In this document: positions 1 to 8,139 of the stretch, one piece after another | Numbering within the stretch: position 1 is the stretch's first letter | How the letters are laid out: the number at the start of each line of letters is the position of its first letter | Assembly (NCBI RefSeq): GCF_001632285.1 | Contig: NZ_LWAH01000016.1 | Coordinates: forward strand, 1-64,000 | Direction: 5' to 3' | DNA from: Moraxella catarrhalis | Lineage (GTDB): Bacteria; Pseudomonadota; Gammaproteobacteria; Pseudomonadales; Moraxellaceae | DNA: 64,000 nt | Translations under genes and position numbers: made by a program | Notes under the pieces: model-generated | The model's database searches: none | What the model saw: only the letters and a program-made list of their open reading frames with translations | Told to the model about the DNA's origin: nothing

Positions 1-11
1 GCATTGTTAAA

Positions 12-507
12 TTAAAATACATATCTTAAGCTACCATTCCACTTAGCAAATAATAAATTCAACGTGTTTTCTATCATTTTTTCGGATTTAGAATAACACT
101 TTGACTTTCTTGTAAATCTTGCTATGAAATGCCTAATGAGACTATTATAGCCCTCTATGGTAAAAGTTTGAGCTTTGCTTGTTATATGTTTTGGCTTTAA
201 AATGACTTGACGATAAGATTTCCAGTAGTCACTAAAAAACAGTTGAATGTTATGGGTATTTAACTGCTGATAAAGTCGTTTAAAGGTGTTAGTGTCTGTT
301 TTACCACAGACAAAGCCTAAGATTTGTTTACTGTTTGTATCAATGGCTTGTTTTTTTAATGTCATTACTTTTTTGGTTGCTTCGTTGCTTCACAGAAAAA
401 TAGTGATTGCAACCTTTGCATTTGTATCGTTGTTTGCCATTGCCCAAACCTGCTTTTACAAAGTGTGTGCAGTAACATTTTGGGCAATTATTAAATGTTT
501 CGTTCAC
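12..507 (-). pseudogene. IS1-family transposase, internally deleted and frameshifted
   Basis: Two frames make up the remnant. The upstream frame (507-340, GTG start possible) encodes an InsA-like zinc finger with CPKC and CKGC pairs, followed by a basic stretch, and stops at a TGA. The downstream frame (365-12) encodes the end of an InsB-like catalytic domain: an Asp in FFSDYW and a Glu in FTIEGYN, followed by a basic RKSKCYSKS stretch that matches the end of IS1 InsB. The helix-turn-helix and the first catalytic Asp (EMDE in IS1) are absent. The finger is therefore joined almost directly to the second half of the nuclease. The frames meet at a run of seven T on the plus strand (351-357). Removing one base would fuse them, which is not the classic -1 slip of IS1. 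It is very unlikely to be active. Confidence 0.72.
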
Positions 508-551
508 AAGTTTCTTTGTGCTATGGTAAAGTATTGAGCTATTTTAACTTG

Positions 552-573
552 GGTATTGTTTTTTAACAATACC
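552..573. repeat. Perfect 9-bp hairpin at IS right end
   Basis: GGTATTGTT at 552-560 and its exact reverse complement at 565-573 are separated by four T. The outer arm is also the right terminal repeat of the IS remnant, so the element end is itself a palindrome. The left end of the element is not palindromic in the same way. Confidence 0.75.
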
Positions 574-581
574 TAATATTT

Positions 582-616
582 AAACCTTGGCAAATCTAGC
601 TTGCCAAGGTTTTTAT
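582..616. terminator. Intrinsic terminator-like hairpin
   Basis: A perfect 12-bp inverted repeat (582-593 with 601-612) has a 7-nt loop and is followed by a T-rich tail. No plus-strand gene ends here inside the window. It may therefore belong to the gene once lying left of the IS remnant, or protect the thi promoter from readthrough. Confidence 0.7.
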
Positions 617-650
617 TGAAATAACCAAACATGCCGCATTAAGTTTTTAG

Positions 651-679
651 TTTTCACGGTTGGGTGGGTATGCTAAAAT
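651..679 (+). promoter_or_regulatory. Candidate promoter for thiXYZ
   Basis: TTTTCA at 651-656 and TAAAAT at 674-679 are separated by 17 bp, with a TG extended -10 just upstream. The predicted start of transcription is about 25 nt before the thiX ATG. No TPP riboswitch core is visible in the short leader. Confidence 0.5.
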
Positions 680-709
680 AGCCTATTATCTGATTTTTAT
701 AGCCGATTT

Positions 710-1462
710 ATGCACCATTTGATCACATTGATTCGCCAATACAGCTTAGTGCTGATTATTTTGGTCATTTGGCAATTTGTGGTGGCAGTAGGTATACTGC
801 CAGATTATCTTTTGCCAAGTCCTTGGCAAATTCTACACGCACTCATTGATGATGCCAAACTTTTGGCACATCATGCCAAATACACTTTAGCCACCGCCTT
901 TATTGGCACTGTTATTGGCCTAGCGTTAAGTTTTGTGTTATCAATTTTGATGGATCTATCACGCAATTTTCGCCAAAGTGTGTACCCACTGATACTACTG
1001 AATCAGACCATTCCAACCATTGCTATCGCACCACTTTTGGTCATTTGGCTTGGCTATGGTATTTTACCTAAAGTGGTTTTGGTCGTGTTATCCGTGTTTT
1101 TTCCGATGACTATTGCACTGCTTGATGGCTATCGTTCTGTTAGTACGGATGAGTTAAATTTATTTTACTCCATGAAAGCCAACATTTATCAGACTTATCG
1201 GCATCTTAAGATTCCCTTGGCAATGGGGTATTTTTTTACAGGTCTTAAAGTTGCACTCAGCTATGCACTGATTTCAGCGGTGGTGGCAGAATGGCTTGGG
1301 GGATATTATGGTTTGGGTGTGTATATGACCCGAGTGCGTAAATCCTATGAGCTTGATAACATGTTTGCGGTCATTTTTTTGATCAGTTTTTTGACATTGG
1401 CGTTAATCGCATTGGTGAAATGGCTGGAGCGTCATGTGCTTGATTATCAATATAAGGAATAA
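710..1462 (+). CDS. thiX: ABC transporter permease, ThiX-like
   Basis: A 250-residue inner-membrane permease of the binding-protein-dependent family with about six hydrophobic helices. The cytoplasmic EAA-type loop lies near residues 150-175 (SMKANIYQTYRHLKIP region), where it would contact the ATPase. It is followed at once by an NMT1/ThiY-type binding protein and an ATPase, so it most likely imports the thiamine pyrimidine precursor formylaminopyrimidine or HMP. The three genes are tightly packed: the stop overlaps the next start by one base. Related permeases carry taurine or nitrate, and the assignment to ThiX comes from the neighbouring binding protein. Confidence 0.75.
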   Translation: MHHLITLIRQYSLVLIILVIWQFVVAVGILPDYLLPSPWQILHALIDDAKLLAHHAKYTLATAFIGTVIGLALSFVLSILMDLSRNFRQSVYPLILLNQTIPTIAIAPLLVIWLGYGILPKVVLVVLSVFFPMTIALLDGYRSVSTDELNLFYSMKANIYQTYRHLKIPLAMGYFFTGLKVALSYALISAVVAEWLGGYYGLGVYMTRVRKSYELDNMFAVIFLISFLTLALIALVKWLERHVLDYQYKE

Positions 1463-2448
1463 TGATGAAAATATTTTGTTTTCGACCACTGGTTGGCGTT
1501 GCCTTGGTAGCCGTATTAGCCTCATTAATGACTGCTTGCTCAAATGGGCAATCAGGCAATGAGCCAAAACTTCAAGAGTTGATTATTGCACTAGACTGGG
1601 TGCCAAACACGAATCACACAGGGCTATATGTCGCACTTGATCAAGGTTATTTTAAAGAAGCGGGTTTTGATGCTAAGATTGTGCAACCAAGTGAGGACAG
1701 TACTTCAACTTTGGTTGCAAATAAGCGTGCAGATTTTGGTGTTTATTTTCAGCCAAATATGGTTAAGCGTCTAAATAAAGGAGAACCAATTACTGCCGTG
1801 GCGGCGATTACACAGCACAGCAGTGCAGGACTGTTATCGTTAGCCAAGCTTGGTGCAGATAAGCCCCAAGACTTGCAGGGCGAGCGTTACTCAACATGGG
1901 AAGATCCTGTTGATGATGCCGTGGTTGAACAGATTGTTGGTACGCCCCTTAAGAAAATCCCCGGTGAATCTACTGATGCAACGACCGCACTACGCATGAA
2001 TCAGTTTGATTATATTATGGCGTACTACAGCTGGGATGGTATCCATGCAGATATTAAAGGCGTGGATACAAACTTTTTTTATTTAAAAGATGCTGATCCA
2101 ATTTTTGACTATTATGCCCCTTTATTAATTGCAAATAATGATGAGCTAAAAAATCACCCTGAAAAATATAAAAAGGCACTGGCGGCAATCAAACAAGGCT
2201 ATCTATACGCCGCTCACCATCCAAATGAAAGTGCTGAAATCTTAGTTAAGTATGCACCAGAGATTAATGTAGAGCTTGCCAAACAAAGCCAAGCATATAT
2301 CTCGCCGCAGTACCTTGATGAACAAGGTGATTGGGGACGATTTGACTATGATCGTTGGGATCGGTTTTTTAATTGGGTTTATCGCAAGGGTTTGATGAAT
2401 GAATTTACGCCAAAATCAGGTGTGACCAATGATTATTTAACTCAATAA
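1462..2448 (+). CDS. thiY: NMT1/THI5-like substrate-binding lipoprotein, ThiY-like
   Basis: A 328-residue lipoprotein. A hydrophobic signal ends in a lipobox with Cys at residue 26 (MTAC). The mature part opens with the hallmark of the NMT1/THI5-like pyrimidine-precursor binding family (ALDWVPNTNHTGLY, then the GYFKEAGFD region). In characterised ThiY proteins this fold binds formylaminopyrimidine and hands it to the ThiX/ThiZ importer for salvage into thiamine. AAGGA at about 1454 is a good ribosome site. ATG is present at both 1462 and 1465, and either could be the start. The ligand is inferred from family, not visible directly. Confidence 0.8.
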   Translation: MMKIFCFRPLVGVALVAVLASLMTACSNGQSGNEPKLQELIIALDWVPNTNHTGLYVALDQGYFKEAGFDAKIVQPSEDSTSTLVANKRADFGVYFQPNMVKRLNKGEPITAVAAITQHSSAGLLSLAKLGADKPQDLQGERYSTWEDPVDDAVVEQIVGTPLKKIPGESTDATTALRMNQFDYIMAYYSWDGIHADIKGVDTNFFYLKDADPIFDYYAPLLIANNDELKNHPEKYKKALAAIKQGYLYAAHHPNESAEILVKYAPEINVELAKQSQAYISPQYLDEQGDWGRFDYDRWDRFFNWVYRKGLMNEFTPKSGVTNDYLTQ

Positions 2449-2458
2449 TCTATCGCTT

Positions 2459-3199
2459 ATGCACCCAAAGCTTGAATTTAAAAATATCAGTCATGCGTTC
2501 ACCACGAATGCAAAGACGCCATTATTTGATGGTCTGAATCTTAAAGTCGCCCAAGGTAGCGTGGTTAGCATCGTTGGGGCAAGTGGCGTCGGTAAAAGCA
2601 CGCTATTTAATATCGCTGCTGGTCTGATTTATCCTAGCCATGGGCAAGTAATGATCGATGGTAAGAATGTTACAGGCACATCTGGGTATGTGGGCTATAT
2701 GCTCCAAAAAGACTTATTACTGCCCTATAAAACGGTTTATGATAATATCGCTTTGCCATTGATGTTGTCGCATAAAACCAAGCAAGAGATTGCAGCACAA
2801 ATTCAGCCTAATTTGACAATTTTTGGGCTAGATGGGCTCACTAAAAAATATCCCAATCAGCTATCTGGTGGTCAGCGTCAACGAGTCGCATTACTTCGCA
2901 CCTATTTATCCAATCGTGAACTGATGCTACTTGATGAGCCATTTTCTGCTTTGGATTTTGTGACTAAGGCGGATATGCATGAGTGGTTTGGACAGTTTCG
3001 CCAAGCCAATCAGCTGACTTGTTTGATTATCACACATGATATTGATGAAGCCATTTATTTATCTGATGAAGTTTATGTATTAAAAGGCATGCCAGCGATG
3101 TTTACGCATCATTTTTGGGTACCTAAACAGCGGGATTTTTATCAATCTACTGAATATTTAACCCTAAAGCAGCAAATTTTAACCGCCATTCGATATTAA
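2459..3199 (+). CDS. thiZ: ABC transporter ATPase, ThiZ-like
   Basis: A 246-residue nucleotide-binding subunit. Walker A is GASGVGKST (residues 40-48), the signature LSGGQ is at 135-139, Walker B is LMLLDEP at 155-161, and an ITHD switch follows near residue 192. It lies 10 nt after the binding-protein gene and closes the thiXYZ operon. It powers uptake through the ThiX-like permease. The gene is followed by a strong hairpin terminator shared with the converging RlpA-like gene. Confidence 0.78.
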   Translation: MHPKLEFKNISHAFTTNAKTPLFDGLNLKVAQGSVVSIVGASGVGKSTLFNIAAGLIYPSHGQVMIDGKNVTGTSGYVGYMLQKDLLLPYKTVYDNIALPLMLSHKTKQEIAAQIQPNLTIFGLDGLTKKYPNQLSGGQRQRVALLRTYLSNRELMLLDEPFSALDFVTKADMHEWFGQFRQANQLTCLIITHDIDEAIYLSDEVYVLKGMPAMFTHHFWVPKQRDFYQSTEYLTLKQQILTAIRY

Positions 3200-3264
3200 G
3201 CATGCGTTTGGGAAAAATTTAACTTCAGGTTTTTCTAAAATTGTTTTTCTAAAATTAATACAAA

Positions 3265-3289
3265 AAAACCAGCTTTAGCAGCTGGTTTT
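3265..3289. terminator. Bidirectional terminator between thiZ and the RlpA-like gene
   Basis: A 10-bp perfect stem (3265-3274 with 3280-3289) has a 5-nt loop, with A-run on the left and T-run on the right. It can terminate both converging genes. Confidence 0.8.
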
Positions 3290-3300
3290 GGATATCTTGA

Positions 3301-3342
3301 TAAATAATCAAAATGATTAATATAAATAATCAAGATGATTAA
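3301..3342. repeat. 20-bp direct repeat, two copies
   Basis: TAAATAATCAAAATGATTAA (3301-3320) recurs at 3323-3342 with one mismatch. The second copy includes the stop codon of the RlpA-like gene, so this looks like a small tandem duplication at a gene end. Confidence 0.8.
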
Positions 3343-3908
3343 TCAATACGCTCAATGGTTACATTACCAACATTACCAGTCATACCAATGGCTTGGGCAG
3401 CACCATAAGACAAATCAAGCACACGATTGGTTTTGGGTCGATCGTTGATTTTGACGACCACAGATTTACCATTATCACGATTGGTCACTCTGACATGGCA
3501 ATTCATTGGTAAGCTACTGTGTGCTGCCGTTAAGGCATTCATATCAAAGGTTTCGCCACTGGCAGTTTTACGACCATGAAACTGACGACCATACCATGAA
3601 GCGATGCCATTTTGTTTGAACTTATTGACAGTGCTTGAAGCGACTGCGGTCAGACGGTCAAGCACAGGAATATCTTCATCGGTTTTTTTGGATTTGGTGG
3701 ATTGAGCAATCATTGGACTGTTAAGCGCCAAAGAGGCAGGTTGACGCGCTGATTTGACCAAGCTTGACGCATTATTATGCTGCGTGGTAAGCTGCTGTAG
3801 TACATTGTCGATATTGGCAGGGCTATTGCCAGCTTGTGCATTCATGCTTAAACTTGCGGTTAAAGTAATGCTCGCTAATCCAAGTAAAGATTTGCTCACT
3901 GTTTTCAT
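3339..3908 (-). CDS. RlpA-like double-psi beta-barrel protein
   Basis: A 189-residue exported protein. Starting at the ATG at 3908 gives a clean signal peptide ending AQA at residue 26 and a ribosome site AAAGGT. An in-frame extension upstream adds 31 residues but spoils the signal. The C-terminal half is a double-psi beta-barrel as in RlpA ([19 protein letters not shown], then NDRP and [12 protein letters not shown]). RlpA proteins act at the septum, often as lytic transglycosylases on denuded glycan. The SPOR domain of full RlpA is missing and there is no lipobox, so this is a short soluble relative. Its enzymatic activity is uncertain. Confidence 0.75.
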   Translation of the reverse strand: MKTVSKSLLGLASITLTASLSMNAQAGNSPANIDNVLQQLTTQHNNASSLVKSARQPASLALNSPMIAQSTKSKKTDEDIPVLDRLTAVASSTVNKFKQNGIASWYGRQFHGRKTASGETFDMNALTAAHSSLPMNCHVRVTNRDNGKSVVVKINDRPKTNRVLDLSYGAAQAIGMTGNVGNVTIERID

Positions 3909-4381
3909 GGTTACACCTTTAGTATTGCATACTCTGACAATAATTGAGAAAATCTCAACATACTGACCAAAATATGTACACAAAAATGTACAAATAGGCA
4001 CAAATCAGAGTCAAAACATTATGTAAAATACCACTTTAAAAGATCAATGCAGTATCAATAAAAATTAATAAAATAAAAGGCTCATTGATGTTGTGTGCAT
4101 CAAATACCTTATCTTAGCACTATTTTTTGAAATTACAAGGCTAATTATTCACCGTTTTGGCTGATATTGATCAAATTTTGTACAAAATATGGGCAAATGT
4201 TCAAAAACAACTGCTTGGAGAAATCATCATCTGATTTCATTTAATACAAAATCTAAATACCAAAACAGGTATTTATAATTGATATTATTAATAATATCTT
4301 TATAATATTGGGCTGACTGACCAAATTTAAAGTAATTAGGTATTGTTTTGACGATAAATCAAATAATTTGGTGATAAATTG
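3909..4381. other. Intergenic region, divergent upstream regions
   Basis: About 470 bp of AT-rich DNA lies between the RlpA-like gene and the M15 lipoprotein gene, which are transcribed away from each other. It holds the upstream regions of both, a 7-bp inverted repeat (AAATACC/GGTATTT near 4255-4274) and an 18-bp palindrome listed separately. No convincing ORF or RNA gene was seen. Confidence 0.6.
4281..4298. promoter_or_regulatory. 18-bp perfect palindrome, possible operator
   Basis: GATATTATTAATAATATC is exactly self-complementary and lies about 85 bp upstream of the M15 lipoprotein gene. Its 9+9 AT-rich layout is loosely like a Fur or other dimer-binding site. No regulator can be assigned from sequence alone. 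Confidence 0.35.
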
Positions 4382-5134
4382 ATGAAAAATTTTAATCAAT
4401 ACTTTATAACTACACTTATCAGCAGTATGCTGGTTGCATGCAGTGCACCCATACCAACCAACCCACAAGTATCCCCAATAAAAACGCCATCGGTACTGAT
4501 TACTAAAGATAAAATCGGTGATCATCATACACATGAGCACGATGAATCTGTAAGCCATGTCGGTTTGCAGGCACATTTTGAGACTTGGCTACAGACGCAC
4601 CATGCCACCAAACAAGAGGTAGTTAGGTATCAGGCGTATTTACAATCAAGACTTGGTAATTATCTGCCACCAATGAGTCAACTACTAACGACTGCACGGT
4701 CATGGCAGGCATGTGGTCATGAACCTTATCAGCTGCCACCAGAACATCTTTGGGGTCAGATTGTACCAACATTGCACTTGTATCAAGATCTCAAAAGTAG
4801 GGGCATATTGCCAGCAAATACCCAAATTCGCTCAGTTTATCGCAATCCTGAACTCAACCAATGTGCTGGTGGTGCAGCTATGAGTAAGCATTTGACCAAT
4901 AGTGCCATTGATATTTGGGTGCCTGACCTTGAAATAAAAAGCCAGGCACTGTATGAGCTTCAAAACCGCCTATGCCAATATTGGCTAGAGCATGGCGAAA
5001 ACCAAAATTTTGGGCTGGGTTTATACGCCACAGGGGCGATTCATCTGGATACCCAAGGGTTTAGAAAATGGGGTGCTCAATTTTCTGAAACAAACTCTAT
5101 TTGTCGTCATGTCTTACCAAAAAATAAGCTATAA
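4382..5134 (+). CDS. Peptidase M15-like lipoprotein
   Basis: A 250-residue lipoprotein. The signal ends in a lipobox with Cys20 (LVAC), so the product should be anchored in the envelope. A His-rich linker (HHTHEHDE) follows. The C-terminal domain shows the zinc-site pattern of M15 D-Ala-D-Ala or LD-type carboxypeptidases: SKHLTNSAID, with His170 and Asp177, and a third ligand in AIHLD (His221). A likely role is trimming peptidoglycan stem peptides. ATG 4382 is preferred to a TTG one codon earlier. The gene next to it encodes a HolD-like protein with no obvious functional link. Confidence 0.68.
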   Translation: MKNFNQYFITTLISSMLVACSAPIPTNPQVSPIKTPSVLITKDKIGDHHTHEHDESVSHVGLQAHFETWLQTHHATKQEVVRYQAYLQSRLGNYLPPMSQLLTTARSWQACGHEPYQLPPEHLWGQIVPTLHLYQDLKSRGILPANTQIRSVYRNPELNQCAGGAAMSKHLTNSAIDIWVPDLEIKSQALYELQNRLCQYWLEHGENQNFGLGLYATGAIHLDTQGFRKWGAQFSETNSICRHVLPKNKL

Positions 5135-5163
5135 TTATTGGCTAATTTTGAGCGGTATATCGT

Positions 5164-5904
5164 ATGTTGCCAACACGCCTTATTCAAAATCGTCATATCT
5201 TAACGAAACTTGGTATCACCATATGGGCATCAAAATATGCTGATGTGACGACGCTACCATCTGCCCATCAGCCACCACCGCAGAAGGGGGTGCCGAAAGC
5301 ACTGGCCCAACAAATTCCAACCCAGCAAAATCCAAATGCCCAAACGCAGTTAGCATCAACACCCGTCACACATCGCCCAAAGCAGGTCATTGATACACCG
5401 CCAAAAACTCAGCAAACCAAAACATCTCATCTAACATTACCGCCACATCATGAAGTTTTGGAGATTAATCAGTCGTCTTTTGCAGCCAAGTCAATTGAAT
5501 ATCATTTGAAAGTGATGATATATCGCAACTGGATAATGATGGCTGATGTCGATGCTTTGGACGCAGCAGGGCATGAACTTTGGCTGTCGTTACATCGGTC
5601 GCTGACTCGGCAGGCAAAACAGCAGCAGCTGACATTGGTCAGCAGGCAATTTGACTACCCATTATTTGAAGATGACCTGACAGGTGATTCTGTTTTTTTG
5701 GCAAATATCAGCCTAAGAGGGTTTATATTTGGGTGCATGCGTGAATCTGGTCAGATAAAATACCTTGCACCATTGACAGCTTTACCTGATTATCTGAATT
5801 TGCAAAGTATTCAAAATTTAACACTTATTAGCGATTATCACATTGACCAAATGTTGCTAGATGGCACGACAAAAAAAGCATTTTGGCAAGCGTTGCACCG
5901 TTGA
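5164..5904 (+). CDS. holD: Probable DNA polymerase III psi subunit, HolD-like
   Basis: 246 residues. The N-terminus carries LTKLGITIWASK, which resembles the LQQLGITQWSLRRP motif by which E. coli HolD contacts the clamp loader. The C-terminus (TTKKAFWQALHR) matches the tail of HolD. Between them is a long Pro/Gln-rich low-complexity linker (residues about 35-90), so the protein is much longer than the 137-residue E. coli psi. Psi bridges single-strand-binding protein and the clamp loader. It lies 29 nt after the M15 gene and 100 nt before serC. The call rests on the two terminal motifs, and psi proteins diverge quickly. Confidence 0.6.
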   Translation: MLPTRLIQNRHILTKLGITIWASKYADVTTLPSAHQPPPQKGVPKALAQQIPTQQNPNAQTQLASTPVTHRPKQVIDTPPKTQQTKTSHLTLPPHHEVLEINQSSFAAKSIEYHLKVMIYRNWIMMADVDALDAAGHELWLSLHRSLTRQAKQQQLTLVSRQFDYPLFEDDLTGDSVFLANISLRGFIFGCMRESGQIKYLAPLTALPDYLNLQSIQNLTLISDYHIDQMLLDGTTKKAFWQALHR

Positions 5905-6003
5905 ATGATGATTTTCATTGATGAAATTTTAAATACAACCAAATGCCATAAAGTTTCATGCTATACTATGATAAAAATTTAGGCATTTTTTAAGGATAAT
6001 CAT

Positions 6004-7095
6004 ATGACTCGTTTTGCCAATTTTTGTGCAGGTCCCGCCAGTATGCCGACCGCCGTCCTTGAGCGTGCTCAAGCTGAAATGCTTGACTGGCAAGGTCTTG
6101 GCACATCGGTGATGGAGATTAGCCATCGCAGTACAGATTATATTGAGATGGCTCAAAAAGCCGAGGCAAATTTACGCAAGCTCATGGGTATCAGCGATGA
6201 GTACGCTGTGCTGTTTTTGCAAGGCGGTGCAACGCTACAATTTTCAGCAATTCCGCTAAATCTGATGAATGGTGGCGTGGCGGATTATCTTGAGACAGGT
6301 ACATGGTCAAATAAAGCCTATAAAGAAGCTAAGCGTTATGAAGCGTTGGGTCTTGGTCAAGTCAATTTGGTGGCGGCGGGCAGTCAGACACAGTTTAGCG
6401 ACATACCAGACCCAAGCACTTGGCAGCTCACCAAGGGGGCAAGTTATTTTCATTATTGCCCAAATGAGACCATTCATGGTGTTCAGATGTTTGATGTGCC
6501 GAAGGTTGATACGCCCATCGTGGCAGATATGTCATCGTGCATTTTATCTGAGCCGATTTCGGTGGATAAATTTGGTCTCATCTATGCAGGTGCTCAAAAA
6601 AATATCGGTCCAGCAGGATTGACTTTGGTCATCATTCGTAAAGATCTGTTGGAGCAAGCCAGCGAATACTGTCCGATGGTGATGAATTATAACAATCAGC
6701 ATACCAATGATTCTATGCTCAATACGCCATCAACTTATGCGTGGTATTTATCAGGCCTTGTGTTTGAGTGGCTGCTTGAGCAAGGTGGCGTTGAGGCGAT
6801 TGCAAAAGTCAATCACGCTAAGGCAAAAACGCTGTATGCCGCCATTGACGGTAGTGATTTTTATCATAATACAGTCAATCCAAACCATCGTTCAATCATG
6901 AATGTACCGTTTCATTTGGCAGATGACAGTTTGGATAAGCGATTTTTGGAAGAATCCAAAAAAGCAGGTTTGCTAAACTTAAAAGGTCATCGTGCGGTAG
7001 GTGGTATGCGTGCCAGCATTTATAATGCCATCACACTTGAGCAAGTTCAGGCACTGACGGCATTTATGGCGGAATTTGAACGCAGATACGGCTAA
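6004..7095 (+). CDS. serC: Phosphoserine aminotransferase
   Basis: 363 residues, the usual length. It converts 3-phosphohydroxypyruvate and glutamate to phosphoserine in serine synthesis, and also acts in pyridoxal phosphate synthesis. The start MTRFANFCAGPASMP is typical. The PLP lysine is K199 in GAQKNIGPAG, and the phosphate-binding stretch LQGGATLQF is near residue 72. A good ribosome site (AAGGA at 5991) precedes the ATG. It stands as a single gene with about 95 bp before gloB. Confidence 0.95.
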   Translation: MTRFANFCAGPASMPTAVLERAQAEMLDWQGLGTSVMEISHRSTDYIEMAQKAEANLRKLMGISDEYAVLFLQGGATLQFSAIPLNLMNGGVADYLETGTWSNKAYKEAKRYEALGLGQVNLVAAGSQTQFSDIPDPSTWQLTKGASYFHYCPNETIHGVQMFDVPKVDTPIVADMSSCILSEPISVDKFGLIYAGAQKNIGPAGLTLVIIRKDLLEQASEYCPMVMNYNNQHTNDSMLNTPSTYAWYLSGLVFEWLLEQGGVEAIAKVNHAKAKTLYAAIDGSDFYHNTVNPNHRSIMNVPFHLADDSLDKRFLEESKKAGLLNLKGHRAVGGMRASIYNAITLEQVQALTAFMAEFERRYG

Positions 7096-7190
7096 GCATA
7101 CCCAAATTTTTATGGTGATTTGGTTATTAAGTCCAACGATGCTATCAATATTTAGCACACCCTAATATTATCCAAATTTTAAGGTAAGAG

Positions 7191-7982
7191 ATGAGTGATT
7201 GTCGCATTCAAGCAGTTTTGGCATTTGAAGATAATTATATTTGGCTCATTGAAAATCAAATGACCACAATTATCATTGACCCAGGCAGCAGTCAAGAGGT
7301 GCTGGCGTACTTACAAAAAAATCAGCTGACGCCCAGTGCAATTTTGGTGACGCATCATCATGACGACCACACAGGCGGTGTCAGAGACTTACTTATTCAA
7401 TATAAAAACTGTGCCTTATACGCACATGCCAATCATGGTTTTGATGATATACCCAAAGTCAATTTGGTCGATGAAGGCGATCATTTTGCGGTTGGGGACA
7501 TCTGCTTTCAAGTATGGCGTACCGCAGGTCATACCGATAGCCACTTAAGCTATGTGACGGAGATTGACCAAAAAACGCGCGTATTTTGTGGCGATACGCT
7601 GTTTAGTGCAGGCTGTGGGCGAGTATTTACAGGCACGATATCGCAGTTATTTGCCAGTATGAAGCGTTTTAATGACATGGATGAGCAGACCGTTTTTTAT
7701 CCTGCCCATGAATATACCGTATCAAATTTAAAATTTGCCAAAAGTGTGGCTTTGGACGAACATCAAGATGCCATCAAGCACGCCACTCACATCGCAATCA
7801 CACAGCGACAAAATAACCAAATGACACTGCCTGTTAGCTTAGCACACGAACGCCAAATTAATGTCTTTTTACATGCTTGTGATGATAATAAAGCCAAAAA
7901 GCTTGCCAATCAGCATGGATTAAATGATAATTCGGCGTTGGCGGTATTTAGATGGTTGCGTGAACAAAAAAATCATTTTTAA
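7191..7982 (+). CDS. gloB: Hydroxyacylglutathione hydrolase (glyoxalase II)
   Basis: 263 residues of metallo-beta-lactamase fold. It hydrolyses S-lactoylglutathione to lactate and glutathione, the second step of methylglyoxal detoxification. The dinuclear metal motif is THHHDDH (His55, His57, Asp59, His60), followed by GHTDSH and FCGDTLFSAGCGR. The C-terminal HAGH domain (PAHEYT, then the N-rich helices) is complete. A ribosome site AAGGTAAGAG precedes the ATG. No terminator is obvious downstream. Confidence 0.93.
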   Translation: MSDCRIQAVLAFEDNYIWLIENQMTTIIIDPGSSQEVLAYLQKNQLTPSAILVTHHHDDHTGGVRDLLIQYKNCALYAHANHGFDDIPKVNLVDEGDHFAVGDICFQVWRTAGHTDSHLSYVTEIDQKTRVFCGDTLFSAGCGRVFTGTISQLFASMKRFNDMDEQTVFYPAHEYTVSNLKFAKSVALDEHQDAIKHATHIAITQRQNNQMTLPVSLAHERQINVFLHACDDNKAKKLANQHGLNDNSALAVFRWLREQKNHF

Positions 7983-8139
7983 ACTTAAAGCGTGCCTGCC
8001 TTTGGTTTTTTGGATAAAAAGCGTTGACCGATTTTTATACAAATTTCATGCAGCAATAGACAAAAATCTAGGCTCTAGGCATGCCTTAATACTCTTATAA
8101 ACCCATCATTTAGAATGGATATGCCCAAACTCTTAAGCG

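Larger units (their letters stand above)
1..573 (-). mobile_element. Degenerate IS1-family insertion sequence
   Basis: The stretch carries a broken IS1-type transposase reading leftwards (12-507). It is flanked by similar inward-facing ends: GCATTGTTAAA at the window start and, on the minus strand from 573, GGTATTGTTAAA. These behave as imperfect terminal inverted repeats. The left end may begin just before base 1, so a target duplication cannot be checked. At about 570 bp it is shorter than a typical 700-800 bp IS1 element, which fits the internal deletion described under the transposase entry. The family assignment rests on the zinc-finger plus DDE-like arrangement. Confidence 0.7.

Noticed and set aside
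286..537. 83-codon plus-strand ORF over the IS remnant
   Set aside because: It is antisense to the zinc-finger frame of the transposase and has no recognisable domain.
613..709. TPP riboswitch upstream of thiXYZ
   Set aside because: The leader is too short and lacks the conserved CUGAGA and pyrophosphate-sensor elements.
3339..4001. Longer form of the RlpA-like protein starting at 4001
   Set aside because: The extension lacks a ribosome site and would place 31 residues before a clean signal peptide that begins at 3908.
4253..4576. 107-codon minus-strand ORF over the start of the M15 lipoprotein gene
   Set aside because: It overlaps a well-supported gene antisense and its composition looks like a frame shadow.
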